From Rhodanobacter sp. C05 (GTDB taxonomy: Bacteria > Pseudomonadota > Gammaproteobacteria > Xanthomonadales > Rhodanobacteraceae), in assembly GCF_002001165.1 (NCBI RefSeq), contig NZ_MUNQ01000005.1:1-64000 (forward strand): DNA of 64,000 nucleotides, read 5' to 3'. The notes beneath the pieces are model-generated. The model saw nothing but the letters and a program-made list of their open reading frames with translations. It was not told the DNA's origin and searched no databases. Of this stretch, positions 27,021-34,823 are shown one piece after another (position 1 is the stretch's first letter; each line of letters opens with the position of its first letter). Position numbers and translations under genes: made by a program.

Positions 27021-28124
27021 ATGCCTGTCCCGCCCGCACGAAAAATCCTGCATATCGACATGGACGCGTTCTACGCGTCGGTGGAGCAGCGCGACGATCC
27101 GTCGTTGCGCGGCAAGCCGGTGGCGGTGGCATGGCGCGGCGCACGCTCGGTGGTGTGCGCCGCGAGTTACGAGGCGCGCGTGTTCGGCGTGCGCTCGGCG
27201 ATGCCGGCGATCCGCGCCGAGCGGTTGTGCCCGCAGCTGATTTTCGTGCCACCGGATTTCGTGCGTTACAAGGCGGTGTCGCGACAGGTGCGCGAGATCT
27301 TCGCGCGACATACCGACTTGATCGAACCACTGTCGCTGGACGAAGCCTATCTCGACGTCACGATGACGAAGACCAGCCTGCCATCGGCCACTGCCACTGC
27401 CGAAGCGATCCGCGCGGCGATCCGCGAGGAAACCCAGCTCACCGCATCCGCTGGCGTAGCGCCGAACAAATTTCTAGCCAAGATCGCCTCGGACTGGAAC
27501 AAGCCCGACGGTCTGTGCGTGATCCGTCCACACCAGGTGGACGCATTTCTCACGCCATTGCCGGTCGGCCGCCTGCCAGGTGTCGGCAAGGTGATGGAGG
27601 CGAAGCTCGCCGTGCTCTGCGTCGCCACCGTCGGCGAACTGCGTGCTTTCGCGTTGGCGGAACTGGAGCAGCGCTTCGGACGCTGGGGTCGGCGCCTGCA
27701 CGAGTTGGCGCGCGGCATCGACGAGCACGCGGTGCAGCCCGAACGTTCCACCCTACAGGTTTCTGCCGAGGATACGTTCGAACATGACCTGCTGCTGGGC
27801 GAGCTCGAACCGCACATCCGCCGGCTCGCCGAGAAAGCGTGGGCCGGCCATCAGCGCGAAGAAAGCCGCGTCGCGCGCACCGTCGTACTGAAGCTGAAAA
27901 CGTCGGACTTCCACACGCTCACGCGCAGTCTCACACCTGCCACACGCCCGCAGTCGGCAGCCGAACTGGCTGACATCGCCTGTGCACTGCGTGAGCGCGT
28001 GGAACGTCCTGCCGACAGCCGCTACCGTTTGGTCGGCGTCGGCCTGGCCGGCTTCGTCGAGCAGGACAGCTACCAGGCGCAGAGTGACCTGTTCGACGCC
28101 CCGGCGGCAGACGTCAGGCCCTGA
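27021..28124 (+). CDS. dinB: DNA polymerase IV
   Basis: Error-prone translesion polymerase of the DinB branch, 367 residues. Catalytic carboxylates are Asp13 (ILHIDMDAFYASVE) and Asp107-Glu108 (PLSLDEAYLDVT). GVAPNKFLAKIASDWNKPDGL and the helix-hairpin-helix RLPGVGKVMEAKL are canonical, and a little-finger domain follows. No beta-clamp-binding tail is obvious, although QSDLFDA near the C-terminus resembles the QxxLF clamp motif. It overlaps the convergent permease gene by 11 bases. Confidence 0.96.
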   Translation: MPVPPARKILHIDMDAFYASVEQRDDPSLRGKPVAVAWRGARSVVCAASYEARVFGVRSAMPAIRAERLCPQLIFVPPDFVRYKAVSRQVREIFARHTDLIEPLSLDEAYLDVTMTKTSLPSATATAEAIRAAIREETQLTASAGVAPNKFLAKIASDWNKPDGLCVIRPHQVDAFLTPLPVGRLPGVGKVMEAKLAVLCVATVGELRAFALAELEQRFGRWGRRLHELARGIDEHAVQPERSTLQVSAEDTFEHDLLLGELEPHIRRLAEKAWAGHQREESRVARTVVLKLKTSDFHTLTRSLTPATRPQSAAELADIACALRERVERPADSRYRLVGVGLAGFVEQDSYQAQSDLFDAPAADVRP

Positions 28125-29430
28125 TCCAGCGCAGCAACTCGCGCCACGACGGCTTCTTGCCGTACATCAGGATACCGGTGCGGTAGATCCGCGCGGCCAG
28201 CCAGACGCAGGCGAGCAGCGCGAGCACCATCAGGCCCAGCGACAGCGACAGCTGCAGCGGAGGCACCGAACTCAGCGACCAGCGCACCGGCATAGTGAAA
28301 GGCGCAAACAGCGGGATATACGACATCGTCACGCCCAGGCTGCCGGTCGGATCCTTGATCAGGCTGAACACGGAGAAGAAACCCACCAGGATCGACATGG
28401 TGACGAACACCGCGTATTGCTGGGTCTCCTGGATCGTGTTGCACATCGCGCCGATCGCCGCGTACAGCGCGCCGTAAAGCAGGAAGCCCAGCGCGAAGTA
28501 GAGCAGGAACACCACCAGCAGGCCCGGCGCCATGCTCGGGATCGGAAAGCTGCGCACCGCATCCGCGCTCATGCCGAACAGGCCGGCCAGGTGCGCGCGC
28601 TGGCTGCTGACCAGGAACACCGAGCCGCCCCAGATCGCCATCTGCGCGAGACCGGCCATGCCCACGCCAAGCACCTTGCCGAGCAGCATCTGGAACGGCG
28701 TCAGCGACGAGGTCAGCACCTCCATGATGCGCGAGGTCTTCTCCTCGATCACCGAGGTCATCGTCTGCTGGCCGTAGAGCAGGATCGAGATGTACAGGAT
28801 GAAGCCCATGAAATAGGCGATCAGGAACGAGTCCTCGCCGCTCTGCCCGGTCAACCTGCCGTCGGACACCTTGGTGGTATCCATGTCGGCCGGTGCCATC
28901 GCACGTTTCACCAGCGCCTCGTCGACGCCCGACTTGCCGAGCCGCACACCGGCAAGCGCATTGGACACGCTGCGCTGCAGCTTCGACATCGAATCCAGCG
29001 AACCGACATTGCTGCCGTAATAGTCCAGCTTGCCGCTGGCCAAGGTGCCATCCGTAAGCACCAGTACGCCGTCCCAGCCGTCTTTCTGCTTCTTGCTCGA
29101 GAAACCGGTACTGGCAATCAGATCGTTGCGCACCGCCGCCAGGTTCGCCGCCGTGGCGGGAAACACCTGCACGCTGTAGCGCGCCTTTGCCGCCGGCCCG
29201 TCACCCAGCTTCTCGGACTGCAGGGCCTGACTGACCGGCTGACCCAGCCCCACCGAGGTCGCGTCCACCACGGCGACCCGGCTGGTGTGGTCCGAGCCGC
29301 TCATCATCAGCCCCGGCAGCACCGCCATCAGCACGATGAACACCGGCAGCAGGATCGTGGAAATCAGGAACGCCCTGGTTCGCACGCGCTCGACGAACTC
29401 CCGGCGGATCACGGCGATGATCTTCTTCAT
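28114..29430 (-). CDS. ABC-2 type permease (NatB-like)
   Basis: Membrane subunit of an ABC exporter, 438 residues. One helix lies at about 22-42, a large extracytoplasmic loop at 45-225, and five or six helices in the C-terminal half, with the LTSSLTPFQMLLGKVLGVG segment typical of NatB/CcmB-like ABC-2 permeases. ATG 29430 overlaps the ATPase stop by 4 bases. In this family pairs export Na+ or other small cargo; the true cargo is unknown. Confidence 0.88.
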   Translation of the reverse strand: MKKIIAVIRREFVERVRTRAFLISTILLPVFIVLMAVLPGLMMSGSDHTSRVAVVDATSVGLGQPVSQALQSEKLGDGPAAKARYSVQVFPATAANLAAVRNDLIASTGFSSKKQKDGWDGVLVLTDGTLASGKLDYYGSNVGSLDSMSKLQRSVSNALAGVRLGKSGVDEALVKRAMAPADMDTTKVSDGRLTGQSGEDSFLIAYFMGFILYISILLYGQQTMTSVIEEKTSRIMEVLTSSLTPFQMLLGKVLGVGMAGLAQMAIWGGSVFLVSSQRAHLAGLFGMSADAVRSFPIPSMAPGLLVVFLLYFALGFLLYGALYAAIGAMCNTIQETQQYAVFVTMSILVGFFSVFSLIKDPTGSLGVTMSYIPLFAPFTMPVRWSLSSVPPLQLSLSLGLMVLALLACVWLAARIYRTGILMYGKKPSWRELLRWIRA

Positions 29431-30377
29431 GCGGCTGCTCCGGCGTGGGCGACGGCGGCATCGGCGCCGACCCTGGCGATGAAAATGGCATGCAGCGACG
29501 GCTCGACCACCTCGAACCGGCGCAACCCGACCCCTGCGTGCACCAGCGCCGCCAGCAATTGCTCGGGATCGGCACCCTCGGCCATCTGCAGCTCCGCCGA
29601 GGCACCGTAATCGTCGACGCGGGCAATCAGCGAACGGTCGGCAAGAATGGCCTCGGCACGCGGCTTGTCGTGGCTGAAACCGAGTGCGACATGCCGGCCG
29701 CCAAAGTCCGCCTTGACCTGCGCCACCGTGCCGCTGACCACCGTCTCGCCACGCGCGATGATCGCGATGTGGTCGCACATGCGCTCGGCCTGCTCCATCA
29801 CGTGGGTCGAGAACAGCACGGTGCGGCCGCTGGCGGCGATCTCCACCACGATGTCCTTCATCACCTGGGCGTTGACCGGATCGAGTCCCGAGAACGGCTC
29901 GTCGAGAATCACCAGCTCCGGCTCATGCAGCAGTGCGCCGGCGAACTGCACCTTCTGCTGCATGCCCTTGGACAGATCCTCGACCTTCTTCAGCGCCCAC
30001 TCGCTGATGCCAAGCCGCTCCAGCCACGCCTGCGCGCGCCGGCGTGCATCTGCACGCGAGATACCCTTGGTCTCGCCCAGGAAGATCAGGTGATCGAGCA
30101 CCTTCATCTTCTTGTACAGCCCACGCTCTTCCGGCAGGTAGCCGATGCGCGCCGACAGCTTGCGGCTGCCATGCGCGGACCCGAACAGCGACACCCTGCC
30201 TTCGTCCGGTTCAAGGATGCCCATGATCAGTCGGATCGTGGTGGACTTGCCTGCGCCGTTCGGCCCGAGCAGCCCGAAGATGCCGCCGGCGGAAACTTCC
30301 AGCGAAAGGCGGTTGACGGCGGTATGTCCTGAAAACCGCTTGGTGACGGATTCGACGCTGACGCTAGGCAATGGCAT
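29427..30377 (-). CDS. ABC transporter ATP-binding protein (NatA-like)
   Basis: ATPase subunit of about 316 residues. Walker A is [10 protein letters not shown], the Q loop is YLPEERGLY (the PEER form common in NatA), the signature is LSKGMQQK, Walker B is LVILDEPFSGLD and the switch His is in FSTHVMEQ. A 70-residue C-terminal extension (RVDDYGASAELQMAEG) is usual for this subfamily. The start at 30377 excludes 18 non-conserved upstream residues. It is translationally coupled to the permease. Confidence 0.93.
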   Translation of the reverse strand: MPLPSVSVESVTKRFSGHTAVNRLSLEVSAGGIFGLLGPNGAGKSTTIRLIMGILEPDEGRVSLFGSAHGSRKLSARIGYLPEERGLYKKMKVLDHLIFLGETKGISRADARRRAQAWLERLGISEWALKKVEDLSKGMQQKVQFAGALLHEPELVILDEPFSGLDPVNAQVMKDIVVEIAASGRTVLFSTHVMEQAERMCDHIAIIARGETVVSGTVAQVKADFGGRHVALGFSHDKPRAEAILADRSLIARVDDYGASAELQMAEGADPEQLLAALVHAGVGLRRFEVVEPSLHAIFIARVGADAAVAHAGAAA

Positions 30378-30553
30378 GGTCCCGTGTCCCTGGCATGTCG
30401 GGCACGCGGCCCCCTTTCGCGAAAATAGCATGCAAGCGGGAAAGCGCGCAGATGACTTGTGGCAGAGTGCGCGTGAACCATCGTGAGCCGTGCCGCGCGT
30501 ATCGTGTACGCTGCGCGCCCATCGGACGCGTCGTCCGCGACTGGAACAACGAC

Positions 30554-31231
30554 ATGCATTTCGAACTGCCCAGAGTCCGCATCCATTCGTTGAAGGACTT
30601 CATCAAACATTACTTGATGATCGTGCTCAGCATCCTCACCGCGCTTGGGTTGGAGGCATGGATCGAGCATGTACACCACGCGCATGCGGCCGAAGAAGCG
30701 AGCCGGCAGATGACGGCCGAGTTGCGCCACAACCTTGCGGAAACGCGTGAATCGCTGCAGAAGAATGAGGCGACACTGCAGTTGGTCGGCAAGCTCGATG
30801 CCACGCTCATCGCCGACCTGAAGGATGGCCTGCCGCCGGCAGTCATCAACCAGCACATCCGCGCACAGGAGCACGGCTTTCAGCTCAACCTCAACTGGCC
30901 CGGCCTGCCCTCGTCGGCCTGGGACGTGGCGGTGGCGAACCAGTCGGTGAGCTGGGTCGAACCGGCCAACCTGAAGAAATTTTCCACCGCCTACGCGGCG
31001 CAGCGGGAGACCGACGCCTGGGTGCAGCACGACAGCGTGCTGATGCTGGACGTGCCCAGGGTGATCAACTTCAGGACCGATCTGGACCTGGGCCGCGACG
31101 TGGATCCGCAAGCCTTCCTCTACACCGTGCAGCAGATGAAGGTGACCATCACCAGCATGAAGAACAATCTGCAGGAACTGGAGAAACATCTCGCCGATGC
31201 CGTTCCGGACGAGACGCAGGGAAGCCGGTAA
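30554..31231 (+). CDS. membrane-anchored protein of unknown function
   Basis: A 225-residue protein with one N-terminal helix (YLMIVLSILTALGLEAWIEHV) and a mostly helical remainder that is charged and probably periplasmic or cytoplasmic coiled-coil (HAAEEASRQMTAELRHNLAETRESLQKNEATL, then SMKNNLQELEKHLADA). No catalytic signature is visible. Longer starts from 30371 lack conservation cues. It is divergent from the NatA-like gene. Confidence 0.65.
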   Translation: MHFELPRVRIHSLKDFIKHYLMIVLSILTALGLEAWIEHVHHAHAAEEASRQMTAELRHNLAETRESLQKNEATLQLVGKLDATLIADLKDGLPPAVINQHIRAQEHGFQLNLNWPGLPSSAWDVAVANQSVSWVEPANLKKFSTAYAAQRETDAWVQHDSVLMLDVPRVINFRTDLDLGRDVDPQAFLYTVQQMKVTITSMKNNLQELEKHLADAVPDETQGSR

Positions 31232-31265
31232 GCGCTGGCGGAGAGTTGTTGATGCCTGAGCGTAC

Positions 31266-31670
31266 TCAGCCCGGCTCGGGCAACGTGTACTCGAAATCGT
31301 AGAAATGCTGGCCGCCGGTGATCGTGATGGCCAGCGCCCCGGCCAGCCCCTGCAACTCGTCGTCGCCGGAATCGGGCACCACCGTGATGATCAACTGCGG
31401 CGTACCGCGCGTCATGATGCCGCTGTGCTGCAACGCAAACGAGCCGCTGCGTCCATGCAACGTGCCACTGACCCGTTCCAGCGCGACGTAACCGGCTGAA
31501 CCTTCGACCGCGGTGCGAGTAGCCAGCATCTGGCCCTTGCCGCTCGCCACGAGGTCGCCGTGATACTGCTTGTCCAACGCCATCCGGCCGATGCTGGCGT
31601 CACCGACGCTGTCTTCAGCCGGCTGCGGGATCATCTTCACTTCGAACGTGCCACTGGCATGCATGCTCAT
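31266..31670 (-). CDS. DUF3224 family protein
   Basis: A 134-residue soluble beta-rich protein. The DUF3224 pattern is evident: MHASGTFEVKMIPQ at the start, GRMALDKQYHGDLVASGKGQML, GSAGYVALERVSGTLHGRSGSFALQH and IITVVPDSGDDELQGLAG. The fold is related to allene-oxide-cyclase-like barrels by annotation in the literature; its function is unknown. The start at 31670 includes MSMHAS; MHAS two codons later is equally possible. Confidence 0.85.
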   Translation of the reverse strand: MSMHASGTFEVKMIPQPAEDSVGDASIGRMALDKQYHGDLVASGKGQMLATRTAVEGSAGYVALERVSGTLHGRSGSFALQHSGIMTRGTPQLIITVVPDSGDDELQGLAGALAITITGGQHFYDFEYTLPEPG

Positions 31671-31714
31671 GACTCTCCGGTCTGGGTGCGACATGATCGC
31701 ACCCATCGGGTCGC

Positions 31715-32041
31715 CTAGCTCAACCGGCGCGAGATCGCGAAGAACGCCAGATTGCCCAGGCCGGTGGCGCCGGCCAGCACGGCGACCAGGCCGGGAGTGA
31801 CTTCCTGCCAGTTGAACCACTGGATCAGGCCGAAGCCGACCGCGACTGACACCAGCACGATGCCCCAGCGCAGCGAGGAGTTGCGCCGACGCAGCGCCTC
31901 GTCGCGCAGGATCGAATTGACCAGATCCTCGGAACCGCCGGCGTTGACCATGTGCCGGCGCACCATGGCGTCGACGCAGACCTTGATCGAGTAGGCAATG
32001 CAGATGAACAGGCTGATCGGGATGAAGTCGCCGAAATTCAT
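31715..32041 (-). CDS. small membrane protein of unknown function
   Basis: A 108-residue protein with an N-terminal helix (FIPISLFICIAYSIKVCVDA), a charged central part containing LRDEALRRRNSSLRWG, and two C-terminal helices (GIVLVSVAVGFGLIQWF and GLVAVLAGATGLGNLAFFA). ATG 32041 is preceded by GGAGAG. It lies upstream of and divergent from the sigma-factor gene. No family recognized. Confidence 0.65.
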   Translation of the reverse strand: MNFGDFIPISLFICIAYSIKVCVDAMVRRHMVNAGGSEDLVNSILRDEALRRRNSSLRWGIVLVSVAVGFGLIQWFNWQEVTPGLVAVLAGATGLGNLAFFAISRRLS

Positions 32042-32163
32042 GAGGCTCTCCTTGGGAGTGATGACGGGATGACTGGCTGTCGGGACCATAGATACGGCCA
32101 CCCTCGCGACGGTTGCAGCAATCCGCTTGCAACCATTGTGGCAATGCGCGTATCCCTTGCGGC

Positions 32164-32745
32164 ATGGAAGACATCCGCAGCAGCCCGGACCGCGAACTGG
32201 TCGACGCCGTGCTGGCCAACCGGCCGGGCGCGTTCGAGCGCCTGGTCCGCGAGTATCAAGGCCTGTGCTGGCACATCATCCATCGGATGGTGCGCCACCC
32301 CGAGGATGCGCGCGAGCTGTGCCAGGACACCTTTCTGCGCGTGCATCAGTGCCTGCACCAGTATCGCTACGAGAGCGCGCTGAAATCGTGGATCGGACGC
32401 GTGGCCTACACCATCGCGCTGCGCCACCTGCAGCACAAGCGCATCCCGCTGCTCGAGAACACCGACGACGGCGACGACTATGCGCTGGTGGAAAACATCG
32501 GTGACGGATTCGATCTCGAAGCCGCCTGCGCCGACGAGGAAACCATGCAGCACCTGCATGCCGCCATCGAGAAGCTGCCGCCCTTGCAGCGGACCGTGCT
32601 GACGCTGTATTACCTTGAAGAAATCACGATACCCGAGATTGCCCGGATTACCGGGCTGGCCAGCGGCACCATCAAGAGCCACTTGTTCCGGTCACGATTG
32701 CGCCTGCGCGGCGCGCTCGAAGCCCGGACCGGAGTTGCAGCATGA
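32164..32745 (+). CDS. ECF-type RNA polymerase sigma factor
   Basis: An alternative sigma factor of 193 residues. Region 2 covers about 15-85 (AFERLVREYQGLCWHIIHRMVRHPEDARELCQDTFLRVH) and region 4 about 130-185 with the helix-turn-helix ITIPEIARITGLASGTIKSHLFR. No region 3, as expected for the ECF group. Its stop overlaps the ATG of the next gene by 4 bases, and that product is the likely membrane anti-sigma partner. Confidence 0.9.
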   Translation: MEDIRSSPDRELVDAVLANRPGAFERLVREYQGLCWHIIHRMVRHPEDARELCQDTFLRVHQCLHQYRYESALKSWIGRVAYTIALRHLQHKRIPLLENTDDGDDYALVENIGDGFDLEAACADEETMQHLHAAIEKLPPLQRTVLTLYYLEEITIPEIARITGLASGTIKSHLFRSRLRLRGALEARTGVAA

Positions 32746-33215
32746 ACCACGACATCGACGACACCATCCCGCCCTTCGACGACGTAGCCCGCGAACACGA
32801 ATGGCTGCTGCAGGAACGCGCCATGCGGCGCGAGCGTCTGCACCTCGACCCTGCAGGCGATGATGCAAAGGCCTCGCGCTACCGGATGCTGGCGCGTATA
32901 TTGCGGCAACCGTTGCAGGAGTCATTGCCGCCCGATTTCGCGCGGCACATGGCCACGCTGGCTACCGGCAGGACGGCCAAACCGCTGTCCGGCACCCGCT
33001 TCGAACTTGTCCTGACGACCTTCCTCGTCATCGTCTTCGGGCTGGCCACCGGCTGGGCGACGGTGATCTACGGCAAGGCGTGGCTGCCCTCGATCAGCGC
33101 GGCGTTGCCTGCGCCCGATCCACTGGCCATCCGCTGGCTGCTGGCCTTCGCCGGCTGCATCGGCATGTCGTGGCTGCTGGGCTCATGGCAGCAGCACAGA
33201 CATGGGCACGACTGA
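32742..33215 (+). CDS. putative anti-sigma partner, two-helix membrane protein
   Basis: A 157-residue protein translationally coupled to the ECF sigma gene (ATGA overlap). The N-terminal 80 residues are soluble and highly charged, and two helices follow (FELVLTTFLVIVFGLATGWATVIY and AIRWLLAFAGCIGMSWLLGSW). This layout fits a membrane anti-sigma factor, although no zinc-binding HxxxCxxC motif is present. The role rests on context only. Confidence 0.6.
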   Translation: MNHDIDDTIPPFDDVAREHEWLLQERAMRRERLHLDPAGDDAKASRYRMLARILRQPLQESLPPDFARHMATLATGRTAKPLSGTRFELVLTTFLVIVFGLATGWATVIYGKAWLPSISAALPAPDPLAIRWLLAFAGCIGMSWLLGSWQQHRHGHD

Positions 33216-33248
33216 CGCAGGAGATATGCGCCGGCCGATCACTGCCGC

Positions 33249-34049
33249 TCACAGATCCAGCACGGCATCCAGTCCGCGATGCACGCCAACCAGCCCCGAC
33301 ACCTTGCGGATAGCCAGCAGCGCGCCGCCGACATAGGGCTTTGCACTGCTGCCGGCGTTGTGACGCAGGCTCAGGGTCTGATCCGGCATGCCGAAGATCG
33401 TCTCGACCCCGATCACGAAACCCGGCAGGCGCACCGCATGCACCTGGCTGCCGGCCAGCGTACCGCCGCGCGTTTCACGCACGCCGATGGTCTGCTCCAG
33501 CGGCACCTCCAGTGTCGGCTGGCGCACCTTGCCCAGCCGACCGGCCAGCTCGCGCACGGTGCCGCTGGGCGCATCCGGCTTGCCGGCCGAGGCATAGTCG
33601 ATGATCTCCCATTGAGGGATGAGCTTCGCCGCCATCTCGGCAAACTTGATCAGCAGCACCGCGGTCAGTGCAAAGTTGCCGCAGGCCAGCACGCCGAGCT
33701 GACGTTCGCGCGCCAGCACGTCGATTTGCGCGTAATCCTCGTCGGTGAGACCCGAGGTACCGACCACCACGTGCGCGCCATGCTCCAGCGCGGCAAGGAT
33801 GTTTGCCTTCGCGCTGTCCGGCTTGGTGTATTCGACGAAGACGTCGCAGGGCTGCGCCAGCGCTTCGGCGGCGCTGGCAAAGATCGGTGTCGCCAGTCGC
33901 GGCTCGCCCAGCACTTCGGCAAGTTTCTCTCCGGCGTGCTTTCGTGCCACAGCGGCGACCAGCGCGAGATCATCGGCCGCGGCGATGCCGCGCGCCAGTT
34001 CTGAGCCGGCCCAGCCGGTGGCACCGGCAACGCATACTTTCAGTGACAT
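33249..34049 (-). CDS. DapB-like dihydrodipicolinate reductase homologue, atypical
   Basis: A 266-residue NAD(P)-dependent oxidoreductase of the DapB fold. The N-terminal Rossmann loop is VAGATGWAGSEL, and the C-terminal domain keeps GKPDAPSGTVREL with Lys157. The HHRHK catalytic stretch of classic DapB is DYASAGK here, so the position of E. coli His159 is Ala153. The rest of the C-terminal domain fits the family. It may act on tetrahydrodipicolinate or a related substrate. It is convergent with the anti-sigma gene and not in a lysine operon. Confidence 0.75.
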   Translation of the reverse strand: MSLKVCVAGATGWAGSELARGIAAADDLALVAAVARKHAGEKLAEVLGEPRLATPIFASAAEALAQPCDVFVEYTKPDSAKANILAALEHGAHVVVGTSGLTDEDYAQIDVLARERQLGVLACGNFALTAVLLIKFAEMAAKLIPQWEIIDYASAGKPDAPSGTVRELAGRLGKVRQPTLEVPLEQTIGVRETRGGTLAGSQVHAVRLPGFVIGVETIFGMPDQTLSLRHNAGSSAKPYVGGALLAIRKVSGLVGVHRGLDAVLDL

Positions 34050-34178
34050 GGTGACCTCTGGTTCTTGTCGTGATCAGCGCAGAGTAATCTGCGCGTGGCA
34101 CGATTGTCCCGAATCACCGACGACGATTGAACGCACCGACCCGAATGGCACTCGCTTGAGCAGTAAACCTCATCTTTC

Positions 34179-34266
34179 GTCATTCCTGCGAAAGCATGAA
34201 TCCAGCGACTCCAAGGTTTTCGGGTGGAGCGAGAGGCACTGGATTCCCGCTTCCGCGAGAATGACG
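34179..34266. repeat. REP-like palindromic element
   Basis: Inverted arms: CGTCATTCCTGCGAAAGCAT with GAATCCAG on the left (34179-34205) and CTGGATTCCCGC with TTCCGCGAGAATGACG on the right (34239-34266). This is the widespread proteobacterial 'GTCATTCC.GCGAAAGC.GGAATCCAG' palindrome. It lies 50 bases before the GIY-YIG gene. Confidence 0.85.
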
Positions 34267-34315
34267 AGGCTAAGTAGGCACCATTCCGCACCGACCCGAT
34301 TCAGCTGCCACCGAC

Positions 34316-34663
34316 ATGAAACGAGATCTCGTGACAGCAACGCCAACCGCCGACGCACCATCGCAATCGCCGAAAGCCAACGGCGCGTGGTGCCTGTACC
34401 TGATCGAATGCCGCAACGGCAGCTATTACGCGGGTATCACAAACCACCTCGACGCACGCTACGCTGCCCACATGGCCGGCCGCGGTGCTCGCTACACACG
34501 TGCCAACCCGCCGCTGCGGTTGCTGGGTTTTCGTAGCTATCCGGATCGCGCCAGCGCCTCGCGTGCGGAGTGGGTGATCAAGCAGCTGCCGCGGGAGCGG
34601 AAGTTGGCGTTTCTATTTGCCGATTCGTCGGAACAGTTGCGGATACCAACATCGATCTTTTGA
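34316..34663 (+). CDS. GIY-YIG nuclease family protein (YhbQ-like)
   Basis: A 115-residue single-domain protein of the UPF0213/YhbQ group of GIY-YIG nucleases. The signature is [17 protein letters not shown] (variant of GIY...YIG), followed by the conserved Arg in [18 protein letters not shown] and the catalytic Glu in [10 protein letters not shown]. Extra N-terminal residues before 20 are low complexity. It is flanked on both sides by palindromic elements, a frequent arrangement for mobile or repeat-captured genes. Confidence 0.88.
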   Translation: MKRDLVTATPTADAPSQSPKANGAWCLYLIECRNGSYYAGITNHLDARYAAHMAGRGARYTRANPPLRLLGFRSYPDRASASRAEWVIKQLPRERKLAFLFADSSEQLRIPTSIF

Positions 34664-34676
34664 TCAAATCAAGCCA

Positions 34677-34798
34677 AGGATGGTCTGAATAAGTCATTGC
34701 CGTCATTCCAGCGAAAGCTGGAATCCAGCGTCTTCTGTGACTTGCAATGGCACTTGATCCCAGCTTTCGCTGGGATGACGAGTTATTCAAACCATCCC
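34677..34798. repeat. REP-like palindromic element with extended arms
   Basis: Inner arms CGTCATTCCAGCGAAAGCTG with GAATCCAG (34701-34728) and GATCCCAGCTTTCGCTGG with GATGACG (34756-34780). The outer flanks AGGATGGTCTGAATAAG (34677-34693) and GTTATTCAAACCATCC are also reverse complements, so the whole element is a 120-base palindrome. It belongs to the same family as that at 34179. Confidence 0.85.
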
Positions 34799-34823
34799 TA
34801 GCCAGCACTTTACACACGTCACC

